11,504 nt of DNA, taken from positions 1-11,504 of the forward strand of contig JAGUXD010000085.1 of assembly GCA_020062035.1 (NCBI GenBank), read 5' to 3'. Of this stretch, positions 5,117 to 11,504 are shown piece by piece (within the stretch, counting starts at the first letter, position 1; the number at the start of each line of letters is the position of its first letter). The DNA is from Candidatus Brocadiia bacterium. GTDB lineage: Bacteria > Planctomycetota > MHYJ01 > JACQXL01. The notes beneath the pieces are model-generated. The model ran no database searches, had not been told where the DNA came from, and worked only from the letters and a program-made list of their open reading frames with translations. The translations under genes and the position numbers were made by a program.

Positions 5117-7096
5117 ATGAAAGAAGTAATTTGGGAACCATACGGTAGTTATATCACTGAAAGTAATATCACCCGCTTTATGCAGAGGCATTCTATCAAG
5201 ACCTACAATGAGTTAATTAAACGCTCAACAGACGATATTGAATGGTTCTGGGATGCGGCTCTTAAAGACCTTGGTATTGAGTGGTATAAACCTTATACCA
5301 GGATACTTGATACCTCGGCTGGTTTCCCCTGGGCGAAATGGTTTATTAATGGGAAGATAAATATTGTGCATAACTGCATAGACCGACATATCGCAAATCC
5401 CAAATCGCAAATCCCAAATCCTCCGCCAAAGGTGGATCCGCCCCTGGAGGACAAAATTGCTTTCATCTGGGAAGCCGATGATGGTGCAGTTAGGAAAATT
5501 AGTTATGACGAGTTAAATAAAATGGTTTGCCAAGTTGCGAATGGCTTAAAGTCATTAGGTATTAAGAAAGGTGATACAGTCGGTATTTATATGCCGATGA
5601 TACCAGAACTTGTTGCGGTATTTTTCGGATGTCTCAAGATAGGAGCCGTGGTTATCCCGATATTCTCCGGCTTTGGCGCAACGGCTTTAGCAACAAGATT
5701 ATCTGATGCTGAAGCAAAAGTTGTGTTCACTGCAGATGGTGGATTTCGCCGTGGTAAACAAGTGCTACTTAAAAAAGAGGTTGATATTGCCGCAAAGGAT
5801 ATACCAACTATCAAGAATATAATTGTAGTTCAACGATTGGGGCTGCCTGATGTACCGATGACAAAAGGCCACGATTTATTCTGGAACGAGGTCATTTCTA
5901 ATCAATCAGAAGATTGTAAAACAGAGGTTCTGGATGCCGAAGATATTGCCCTGATTATATACACCTCAGGCACGACCGGGAAACCCAAGGGTACTGTTCA
6001 TACGCATGCCGGCTGTCTTGCCCAGATGTCTAAGGAATTGGGCTATTATTTTGATGTAAAGCAAAATGATATTTTTTTCTGGTTCACTGATATTGGCTGG
6101 ATGATGGGGCCTTGGGAAATTATCGGCGTCTCGTTTTTCGGTGCAACTTTTGTAATCTACGAAGGTGCGCCCGATTATCCTAAGCCAGACCGACTCTGGG
6201 ATATAATAGAACGACATAAAATAAATTCGCTCGGTATCTCGCCAACCGCTATCAGATTACTGATTACTTATGGCGATGACTGGGTCAGGAAACATAACCT
6301 TTCCTCTTTGCGAATACTCGGCTCAACCGGCGAACCGTGGGACCCGGAATCATATCTCTGGCTCTTTAAGAAGATTGGACAAAAACGGTGTCCGATTATA
6401 AATATCTCAGGCGGAACAGAAATTGTCGGATGCCTTCTTTCTCCTTTACCGATTACTGCCCTCAAACCCTGCACCTTACGAGGTCCGGGACTGGGAATGG
6501 ATATTGATGTATTTGATGACAAAGGCAAGCCGATTCGGGGAGGAATTGGTCATCTGGTCTGTAAAAAACCAGCACCATCTATGACCAAGGGTTTTCTTAA
6601 AGACCCGCAACGATATTTAGAGACCTATTTTTCCCGCTGGGAAAATATCTGGTATCACGGTGATTGGGCAAAGGTAGATGAAGATGGATTCTGGTTTCTT
6701 TATGGCAGAAGCGATGACACCATCAAGGTCGCAGGAAAAAGAACAGGGCCCGCAGAAATAGAATCCGCATTGATTGAACATCCGGCAGTTAGCGAAGCAG
6801 CCGCAATCGGTGTCCCTCACGATATTAAAGGTGAAACCGTTGTTTGTTTTGTAGTCCTGAAACCCTCGGTTCTGCCTTCAGAGACCATTAGAGAAGAACT
6901 TAAAGGACAGGTGGTAAAGCATTTAGGAAAAACCCTAAAACCTGATGAGTTAAAATTTGTTAAAATGCTACCCAAGACCCGTTCTGCTAAAATTGTTCGC
7001 GGCGTAATTAAACGAAAGTATCTAAAACAGGACTTGGGCGATATTTCTTCTGTGGAAAATATGGATGCGATAGAAGAAATTGGTCGTGCCGTTTAA
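5117..7096 (+). CDS. AMP-forming acyl-CoA synthetase (acetyl-/acetoacetyl-CoA synthetase-like)
   Basis: A 659-residue ANL-superfamily enzyme that activates a carboxylic acid with ATP to an acyl-AMP and transfers it to CoA. The ATP loop is YTSGTTGKPKG (282-292). Further motifs are NISGGTE (429-435), YHGDW (513-517), the GRSDD hinge (530-534) and, in PKTRSAKI, the adenylation lysine K625. Acetate-specific Acs has WWQTETGG where this has NISGGTE. The lost pocket tryptophan argues for a larger acyl group; acetoacetate is one option. Residues 92-111, between VHNCIDRH and the IAFIWE strand, are encoded by a repeat block absent from typical relatives. An ATG at 5078 is in frame, but the ATG at 5117 has AGAGGA (5102-5107) at 9-nt spacing and gives the family's usual MKEVIWEP start. 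Confidence 0.93.
   Translation: MKEVIWEPYGSYITESNITRFMQRHSIKTYNELIKRSTDDIEWFWDAALKDLGIEWYKPYTRILDTSAGFPWAKWFINGKINIVHNCIDRHIANPKSQIPNPPPKVDPPLEDKIAFIWEADDGAVRKISYDELNKMVCQVANGLKSLGIKKGDTVGIYMPMIPELVAVFFGCLKIGAVVIPIFSGFGATALATRLSDAEAKVVFTADGGFRRGKQVLLKKEVDIAAKDIPTIKNIIVVQRLGLPDVPMTKGHDLFWNEVISNQSEDCKTEVLDAEDIALIIYTSGTTGKPKGTVHTHAGCLAQMSKELGYYFDVKQNDIFFWFTDIGWMMGPWEIIGVSFFGATFVIYEGAPDYPKPDRLWDIIERHKINSLGISPTAIRLLITYGDDWVRKHNLSSLRILGSTGEPWDPESYLWLFKKIGQKRCPIINISGGTEIVGCLLSPLPITALKPCTLRGPGLGMDIDVFDDKGKPIRGGIGHLVCKKPAPSMTKGFLKDPQRYLETYFSRWENIWYHGDWAKVDEDGFWFLYGRSDDTIKVAGKRTGPAEIESALIEHPAVSEAAAIGVPHDIKGETVVCFVVLKPSVLPSETIREELKGQVVKHLGKTLKPDELKFVKMLPKTRSAKIVRGVIKRKYLKQDLGDISSVENMDAIEEIGRAV
5390..5450. 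repeat. Tandem repeat plus palindrome inserted in the acyl-CoA synthetase gene
   Basis: ATCGCAAATCCCAA is repeated exactly (5390-5403 and 5404-5417). It is followed by a hairpin-forming segment: CCTCC (5420-5424) pairs with GGAGG (5446-5450), or alternatively TCCGCC (5422-5427) pairs with GGTGGA (5431-5436). The block is in frame and encodes about 20 proline-rich residues in the N-terminal domain. Confidence 0.8.
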
Positions 7097-7103
7097 TATA
7101 GCG

Positions 7104-7727
7104 ATGGAAGACAAAACTAATCTCAATCCGTTAAATAGCAATGTTCTATTATTGAATAAGTATTACATTGCTTTAAGAGTCATTTCTGCGCGTCGGGCAT
7201 TTCTTTTCCTTGCCAAAGATTATGCCGAGGTGATTAACAAAAATAACGGACGATTTGAGGGTTATAGGTTCTATCACTGGATTAAAGAATCAGGCAATGA
7301 CGGCTACCTTGATGACGAATACATCCATACGCCCACTTTGCGGATACTGGTGCCACGGGTAATCCGTTTATTAGAATACGATAAAATGCCGAGAAGGGAA
7401 TGGAAATTTAACCGCAAAAATATTATGATTCGTGATAATTATCAATGTCAATATTGCGGAAAAAAATATTCACTCGGCTTTCTAACCATAGACCATATTA
7501 TTCCTCGTTCTCGTGGCGGGACAACATCATGGGTAAATGTGGTTACTTCCTGTACCAAGTGTAACACCAAAAAAGGCGGCAGACTACCTCAAGAAGCAGG
7601 AATGAACCTGATAAAAAAACCACAAGCCCCCAAGTTTGACCATAGTCTTATGAGATTGCTCATCAACCCCAAATACTCTATCTGGAAAGAATTTATTAAA
7701 GATATCTCTACTAAACTCAGCACATAA
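7104..7727 (+). CDS. HNH endonuclease
   Basis: A 207-residue protein counted from the ATG at 7104. An in-frame TTG at 7080 would add 8 residues and overlap the previous gene, but the conserved part begins only at VLLLNKYYIALRV. The HNH domain has a CQYC knuckle (C115, C118), FLTIDHIIPRSRGG with the catalytic D130-H131, WVNVVTSCTKC with N145 and the second zinc pair (C150, C153), then NTKKGGRLPQEA. The fold cuts DNA with a beta-beta-alpha-metal active site. The N-terminal half (ALRVISARRAFLFLAKDYAEVI) is shared by stand-alone bacterial HNH proteins of unknown role. No methyltransferase or intron accompanies it, so a restriction or homing role is not supported. It lies 7 nt after the synthetase stop, so the two are probably cotranscribed. 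No Shine-Dalgarno is clear. Confidence 0.9.
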   Translation: MEDKTNLNPLNSNVLLLNKYYIALRVISARRAFLFLAKDYAEVINKNNGRFEGYRFYHWIKESGNDGYLDDEYIHTPTLRILVPRVIRLLEYDKMPRREWKFNRKNIMIRDNYQCQYCGKKYSLGFLTIDHIIPRSRGGTTSWVNVVTSCTKCNTKKGGRLPQEAGMNLIKKPQAPKFDHSLMRLLINPKYSIWKEFIKDISTKLST

Positions 7728-7740
7728 TTTATGTGCTGGG
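7716..7740. repeat. Strong palindrome spanning the HNH stop codon
   Basis: CAGCACATAA-T-TTATGTGCTG (7718-7738) is a perfect 10-bp inverted repeat. It extends by a T-G wobble and a C-G pair to 7716-7740. The HNH TAA is inside it, and the next gene's ATG lies 12 nt beyond. The following TTTT (7747-7750, within GTTTTCTT) is displaced, so it is at best a weak terminator. It may instead act in mRNA processing, or hide the next gene's ribosome-binding region. Confidence 0.6.
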
Positions 7741-7752
7741 CGAAGTTTTCTT

Positions 7753-10700
7753 ATGGAATTAAAAGGCGATTTATCTTCTGTTTCGTTAGTTAATATCTTT
7801 CAGGGTATTATTTCCGAAGGCAAGGAAGGAACCCTGATTATTTATGATGATAAGAGTAAAAAGGAAATATATTTTTCTAAGGATGGTATTCGGCTTCTTT
7901 CAAGTGGTGAGCGAAAGGGTTTAGCCATCGGCGAGTTACTGGTCAATAGAAAAATTATTACCCCGGCACAACTATCTCAAGCCCTCACAACCCAGAAAAC
8001 AACCTCTCTGAAATTAGGGGAAATTCTTTGCCATATGAAGGTCATCACCCCTCAGCGGATTGATGAAATAATTAAAGAACAGATAGAAGATGAAATTTGT
8101 GATGTTTTCAGATGGGAAAACGCAAGGTTTGAGTTCACGGGCCCTCCGCCCACAAAATCTTTAATGTCCGAACAAAACCCGGTTACTGTTTTAAGTTTAG
8201 ATGTCAATCACCTGCTCAAAAAGATATCACAACGTTCACAAGATTGGGAGAGCGTTAAAGGACTTTTCAAGGGGTATCACTCTATCATCAGGTTATCTGA
8301 TAATTATGAGGAAAAGTTAGAAGCAATTCAATTGTCAGAAGATGAAAGAGTTATCTTTTCATTGATGGAAGGATTCAAGACATTAGATGATATTGTAAAG
8401 TCATCACCGCTTGGTGCGATTGGGACATATAAGGCAGTTTATAACCTTTCCCAGAAAGGGATTGTTTGTGAAATCGGGCTTAATGAAATTAAAGACTATG
8501 CCCGACAACTGCGTAAGGAGAAGAATCTAACAGGTGCATTATTATTTTACCAACAGGCATTAAGTATTAATCCCCAAGATTTAGGCATTCTTGAAAATGT
8601 CGCTGAAATTCTGGAAAAATCAGAACGTTTTACTGAAGCCGGCGAAAAATATAAACAATTAGCCAAACTTCTTACAGACAAAAGCGATATTAATCTGGCG
8701 ATTACTTACTACAAAAAATCTCTCTCTTTTTTACCAGCAGATGAAGAAATTTATAACATCCTATTTAATCTCTGGTTGATTCAAAACCAGAAATCAGAAG
8801 CAATAAAGACAGGTAAAGAGTTGCTAAAACTCTATGCGCAGTCTAAAAAGATTAAAGAACTGCTTGAATTGGTAGACAAGATTTCATCCATTCAAACACC
8901 CGGTGGGACCGATGTTGAATTGCGCGCCTATGTTGTATCCGCGTATTTCCAGATGGGCGAATATAATAAATCAAGAGAGGAACTTGATAAAATCATAAAG
9001 GACATACCGCAGAGTAAAATTGATTTGCTGATTAAAACATATGAAAGTGTCTTAAAAATAGAACCCAGACAATCTGATGTCCGTTATCGGCTGGATGACC
9101 TTCGCAAAACTAAACTCCAACAAAGGAAAAGAACAAGAAAGCGTCTTGCTATTACTGGCGGTATTATTTTCGTCTTACTTATTGTTGCTCTTATTGGCTG
9201 GAACGATTATGCCACTTATAAAAGATTTGAACTCCTTAAACAGGAAGTTGACAATTTCAAGAAAAAAGAAGATTACGAGTCAGCCATTAGTAAATATCAA
9301 CAATTCAAATTTACCCTTGCGTTTTATACCAGAAGTGCCCTTCAGAAAGAAATTAATTCTCTACACCTCCTTTCACAGAAAAGGGAAGATAAAATTAATG
9401 CTATTTTTAATAAGGAATTGATATCCTTACAGGAAAGATACAAAAACATTCAGGTAATCAAAGAGAAACAGAACTACGATAACGGCTTGAAAGAGATAAT
9501 AGAGATAGAACCAATTGTAATCAGCGCGATTGATAACCTGCCGAACAGAATTCATTTATTAGGCGGTAGCGATACAATTATAGAAAACCATCTTCAGAAT
9601 TATCAGCAGTTTTTAGAAGAAATCCGGAGAGACAGATTAGCAACAGAAAAATATCTTGAGTCCGCTTCATCGCTACATCAGAAGTCAAAAGAACTTACAC
9701 AGATGGGAAAATTAGAAGAATCCGCCAGAGTAATAAGAGAATTGGTGAGTGCATATCCGGCTTCTCATATGGCACAAACAGCCAGAATTCCTATTTATGT
9801 AGAGACAATTCCCTCTGGTGCTGATGTCTTTCTTAATAATGTAAAACAAGGGAAGACCTCCTTAATACTTTATCTTTCACTTAAAGAAACATCTGTGATA
9901 AATCTTAAGAAAAGGGGATTCTCTTCGTTCACTAAAGAAATCAAGTCATACGAAGACCCGTTTTTACGCATCTCATTAGAAAAGGCATTCAAATGGCAAT
10001 TTAATACTAATTTGCCGCTTGAAACAACACCCCTGATATATAACGATATGGTTTTTATTACGACAAAAGATGGCTATCTTAAGGCAATTGATTCACATAA
10101 TGGCTCATTAAAATGGGTCTTCAAGACCGATACCCCCTCAGAGATATACTCATCGCCCCAGATAAATAATAATATGATTATATTTGGGGCGACAGATAAT
10201 AATCTCTATGCGGTGCGTTCAAATGCGCCGATTAAACTTTTCCAGGTCAAAACAAATGCTCCTATTCGTGCCTCTGCATTCTTTTCACAGGATAGAAAAA
10301 TAACACTAATAAACAACACTGATAAAAACCTTTATGCTATTTCTGAAAATAGCGCGGTTTTATGGAAATATAATGCTAAGGCAAAAATATCTGCCGGTGG
10401 GGTAGTAGATAATATGATTGTCTATATTACCTCCGAAGACGGGCTTCTTCACGCCCTTGATCTGACAAACGGCGAAAAAATCTGGGCTTTATCTCTGGGA
10501 GAAAAACTTACACCTCCTATTATTGATAAGAGAATGCTTTATGCCGGTAGCACAAATAAGACAATCTATGCGGTTAATCTGGCATCGCGAGCAATCCAAT
10601 GGTCATATCAACTTAAACACGAAATAACAGCCCATTTAAGTTTAGCAGACGATTCTCTTTTAGTTCCCTGTAATGATGGTATATTACATTGCTTTGATAT

Positions 10701-10950
10701 AAATACGCAAAAAATCAGATGGCATTTTAATACTAAAGGTCCGTTAAGCGCAGGTGCGATTGTTTCCAGAAAAGATAATGTTGTTTATTTTGGTAGTGAA
10801 GATACATATTTTTACGCGATAACTCTTTCAAACGGGCAAGAAATCTGGAAGTATAAAACCAATAATAAGATTCGTGCTATACCATCTATGGATGATACGA
10901 CTGTTTACATCGGTAGTGACGATGGTTTTCTGCACGCAATAGAAAAATAA
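7753..10950 (+). CDS. DUF4388/PATAN-MshEN-TPR-TM-PEGA-PQQ propeller membrane protein
   Basis: A 1065-residue membrane protein with no recognised name. Order: a DUF4388 (PATAN)-like domain (1-55; MELKGDLSSVSLVNIF...); an MshEN/T2SSE-N-like region with two LGELL...IT..QL repeats (57-127); a linker; TPR-like helices (about 245-440, e.g. GALLFYQQALSINP); a basic patch (QQRKRTRKR, 456-464); one transmembrane helix (465-484); a long helical, probably coiled-coil region (490-665); a PEGA domain (680-742, VETIPSGADVFLNN); and a PQQ-type propeller (745-1065). Eight W-containing repeats (W748, W788, then WKY, IWA, QWS, RWH and IWK forms) end in DGFLHAIEK, which can close the ring with the first strand. 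The basic patch predicts N-terminus in the cytoplasm, propeller outside. PATAN and MshEN modules occur in signalling and pilus/secretion ATPase systems; a scaffold or sensor role is inference. Confidence 0.88.
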   Translation: MELKGDLSSVSLVNIFQGIISEGKEGTLIIYDDKSKKEIYFSKDGIRLLSSGERKGLAIGELLVNRKIITPAQLSQALTTQKTTSLKLGEILCHMKVITPQRIDEIIKEQIEDEICDVFRWENARFEFTGPPPTKSLMSEQNPVTVLSLDVNHLLKKISQRSQDWESVKGLFKGYHSIIRLSDNYEEKLEAIQLSEDERVIFSLMEGFKTLDDIVKSSPLGAIGTYKAVYNLSQKGIVCEIGLNEIKDYARQLRKEKNLTGALLFYQQALSINPQDLGILENVAEILEKSERFTEAGEKYKQLAKLLTDKSDINLAITYYKKSLSFLPADEEIYNILFNLWLIQNQKSEAIKTGKELLKLYAQSKKIKELLELVDKISSIQTPGGTDVELRAYVVSAYFQMGEYNKSREELDKIIKDIPQSKIDLLIKTYESVLKIEPRQSDVRYRLDDLRKTKLQQRKRTRKRLAITGGIIFVLLIVALIGWNDYATYKRFELLKQEVDNFKKKEDYESAISKYQQFKFTLAFYTRSALQKEINSLHLLSQKREDKINAIFNKELISLQERYKNIQVIKEKQNYDNGLKEIIEIEPIVISAIDNLPNRIHLLGGSDTIIENHLQNYQQFLEEIRRDRLATEKYLESASSLHQKSKELTQMGKLEESARVIRELVSAYPASHMAQTARIPIYVETIPSGADVFLNNVKQGKTSLILYLSLKETSVINLKKRGFSSFTKEIKSYEDPFLRISLEKAFKWQFNTNLPLETTPLIYNDMVFITTKDGYLKAIDSHNGSLKWVFKTDTPSEIYSSPQINNNMIIFGATDNNLYAVRSNAPIKLFQVKTNAPIRASAFFSQDRKITLINNTDKNLYAISENSAVLWKYNAKAKISAGGVVDNMIVYITSEDGLLHALDLTNGEKIWALSLGEKLTPPIIDKRMLYAGSTNKTIYAVNLASRAIQWSYQLKHEITAHLSLADDSLLVPCNDGILHCFDINTQKIRWHFNTKGPLSAGAIVSRKDNVVYFGSEDTYFYAITLSNGQEIWKYKTNNKIRAIPSMDDTTVYIGSDDGFLHAIEK

Positions 10951-11003
10951 TTTTCAGATTGGCTTGACGTAGAAATTATATTAATAGGAACCACAGACCC
11001 CGA

Positions 11004-11020
11004 CCCCGATTTCATCGGGG
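11004..11020. repeat. Perfect palindrome downstream of the propeller gene
   Basis: CCCCGAT-TTC-ATCGGGG is a 7-bp stem with a 3-nt loop, preceded by a tandem GACCCC pair (10996-11007). No T tract follows, so it is not a canonical intrinsic terminator. Confidence 0.7.
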
Positions 11021-11063
11021 CACTGATAGGTGAAGAGATAAATCGCTTTACTTTTCCCCTTTC

Positions 11064-11092
11064 CCACCCCCTCAAAGAAAAGGTGGGGGTGG
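11064..11092. repeat. G/C-rich inverted repeat downstream of the propeller gene
   Basis: CCACCCCC (11064-11071) pairs with GGGGGTGG (11085-11092) over a 13-nt A-rich loop. No U tract follows. It resembles the other short GC-rich palindromes scattered through the window. Confidence 0.65.
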
Positions 11093-11238
11093 AAGACGAT
11101 GTTTCCGCCATCCTTAACTTCTTAATAATATGTGGGTTAGAGCAAATACCGCGCCAGAACAGCCATTATTTACCCACACTAATCCGTGATGACCTTTTGT
11201 TTTAATATAAAGTTGTCCCAGCGGGATCAGATAAATAG

Positions 11239-11504
11239 CGGTTTGTAGCCGATGGAGTATCCCCATTGGAATTACTACCGAGTAGAACCCCGAATAGAAC
11301 CCTGGATAGCACTCCAGGAAGCACTCCGGATAGCATTCCGGATAGCATTCCAGTAAGCACTGCAGTAAGCACTGCAGTAAGCACTGCGGTAAGCACAAGA
11401 GGAAGTAGTAGATTAAGCGGTCAATTAAGCAGTAGTAAAGGCGTATGGGATAGTATTCCCCCCTATCACCTTGCATTTCAATCTAACCCATTGTCAGTGA
11501 TAAG
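11239..11504 (+). CDS. Possible partial Ser/Thr/Pro-rich repeat protein, open to the window edge
   Basis: After a TAG at 11236-11238 the plus-strand frame is open for about 88 codons to the end of the window. It reads RFVADGVSPLELLPSRT, then four-residue units (DSTP, GSTP, DSIP, VSTA), then RLSGQLSSSKGVWDSIPPY. There is no ATG. A TTG at 11266 with GGAG at 11254-11257 is the only plausible start, and that is weak. Ser/Thr/Pro-rich units resemble flexible linkers of secreted proteins. A hydrophobic frame of VLTA/MLSG units is open on the minus strand over the same repeats, so periodicity alone may keep several frames open. It is also in register with the propeller gene upstream, despite intervening stops. 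Confidence 0.25.
11282..11437. repeat. Degenerate 12-bp tandem repeat, about 13 units
   Basis: Consecutive 12-mers are ATAGAACCCTGG, ATAGCACTCCAG, GAAGCACTCCGG, ATAGCATTCCGG, ATAGCATTCCAG, then TAAGCACTGCAG twice, TAAGCACTGCGG and TAAGCACAAGAG, decaying into TAAGCGGTCAAT and TAAGCAGTAGTA. The variant changes gradually along the array, from CCC to TCC to TGC types, as expected from stepwise slippage duplication. There are no spacers, so it is not a CRISPR array. Unit length is a multiple of three, which preserves reading frame. Confidence 0.85.

Larger units (their letters stand above)
10951..11281. other. Region without a confident gene, with an open frame continuing past the propeller stop
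   Basis: After the TAA at 10948-10950 the same reading frame stays open for 84 codons to a TAA at 11203. It reads like protein (VEIILIGTT, GALIGEEINRF, VSAILNFLIICGLEQIP) but has no ATG; only GTG codons within the second hairpin could start it. Further in-frame stops are at 11203 and 11236. It may be a decayed gene, a start-less remnant or chance. Both strong palindromes of this region fall inside this frame. No RNA gene or convincing promoter was seen; a TTGACG at 10964-10969 lacks a suitably spaced -10. Confidence 0.3.

Noticed and set aside
7104..7727. HNH protein as an intron-borne homing endonuclease or restriction enzyme
   Set aside because: Both neighbouring genes are intact, no intron-like RNA structure or split exon is visible, and no DNA methyltransferase is adjacent.
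10964..10969. Promoter -35 box TTGACG after the propeller gene
   Set aside because: No -10-like hexamer lies 16-18 nt downstream; position 10987 onward reads GAACCA.
11252..11356. A 34-codon plus-strand ORF with an ATG, ending in amphipathic IALQEALRIAFRIAFQ
   Set aside because: The helix-like pattern follows from the 12-bp repeat, and the frame stops when the repeat variant changes to TAAGCACTGCAG. There is no Shine-Dalgarno.
11282..11437. CRISPR array
   Set aside because: Units are 12 bp, contiguous and degenerate, with no spacers and no cas genes nearby.
11114..11476. A minus-strand frame of 120 codons rich in Cys-Leu units
   Set aside because: It is carried by the 12-bp repeat, which keeps several frames open, and its flanks look like no protein family. 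It has no ribosome-binding site.

Overview
The window looks like an AT-rich (roughly 40% GC by eye) chromosomal segment from an uncultured Gram-negative-type bacterium. The evidence for an outer membrane is a glycan and LPS-core style gene set: a heptosyltransferase-family (GT9) enzyme, a GT4-like glycosyltransferase, an FkbM methyltransferase and a Kdo/WaaP-family lipopolysaccharide kinase. Gene content resembles what is seen in Planctomycetota or Omnitrophota metagenome bins, but this is an impression from protein style. No rRNA, tRNA or marker gene fixes the taxonomy.

Layout. Positions 225-3976 hold a minus-strand cluster, read right to left: GT9 glycosyltransferase, GT4-like glycosyltransferase, a 64-codon internally deleted glycosyltransferase remnant, FkbM methyltransferase, and an isoprenylcysteine/phospholipid methyltransferase-like membrane protein. 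Gaps are 10-35 nt, with one 10-nt overlap, so it is probably one operon. A 43-bp divergent intergenic region with plausible back-to-back promoters separates it from the plus-strand genes. These are the lipopolysaccharide kinase-like protein (4020-5021), an AMP-forming acyl-CoA synthetase (5117-7096), an HNH endonuclease (7104-7727), and a 1065-residue membrane-spanning protein (7753-10950). That last protein joins DUF4388/PATAN, MshEN-like, TPR, transmembrane, PEGA and eight-bladed PQQ-type propeller regions.

The last 554 bases contain no confident gene. They hold two strong palindromes, a largely open continuation of the propeller gene's reading frame beyond its stop codon, and a degenerate 12-bp tandem repeat of about 13 units that keeps a Ser/Thr/Pro-rich plus-strand frame open to the window edge. 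The first 224 bases contain only what looks like decayed coding sequence.

How the genes work together. The minus-strand operon and the kinase most likely build and decorate a surface glycan or lipid-A core. The acyl-CoA synthetase and HNH nuclease have no obvious link to that pathway. The large protein has the right topology to connect a cytoplasmic PATAN/TPR assembly to an extracytoplasmic propeller.

The most unusual signal is that short GC-rich palindromes or direct repeats sit in frame inside otherwise normal enzyme genes. They occur at least twice in the FkbM gene, once or twice in the kinase, and once in the acyl-CoA synthetase. Similar palindromes lie in intergenic DNA. They read as small dispersed elements that tolerate insertion into coding sequence, in the manner of Rickettsia palindromic elements.
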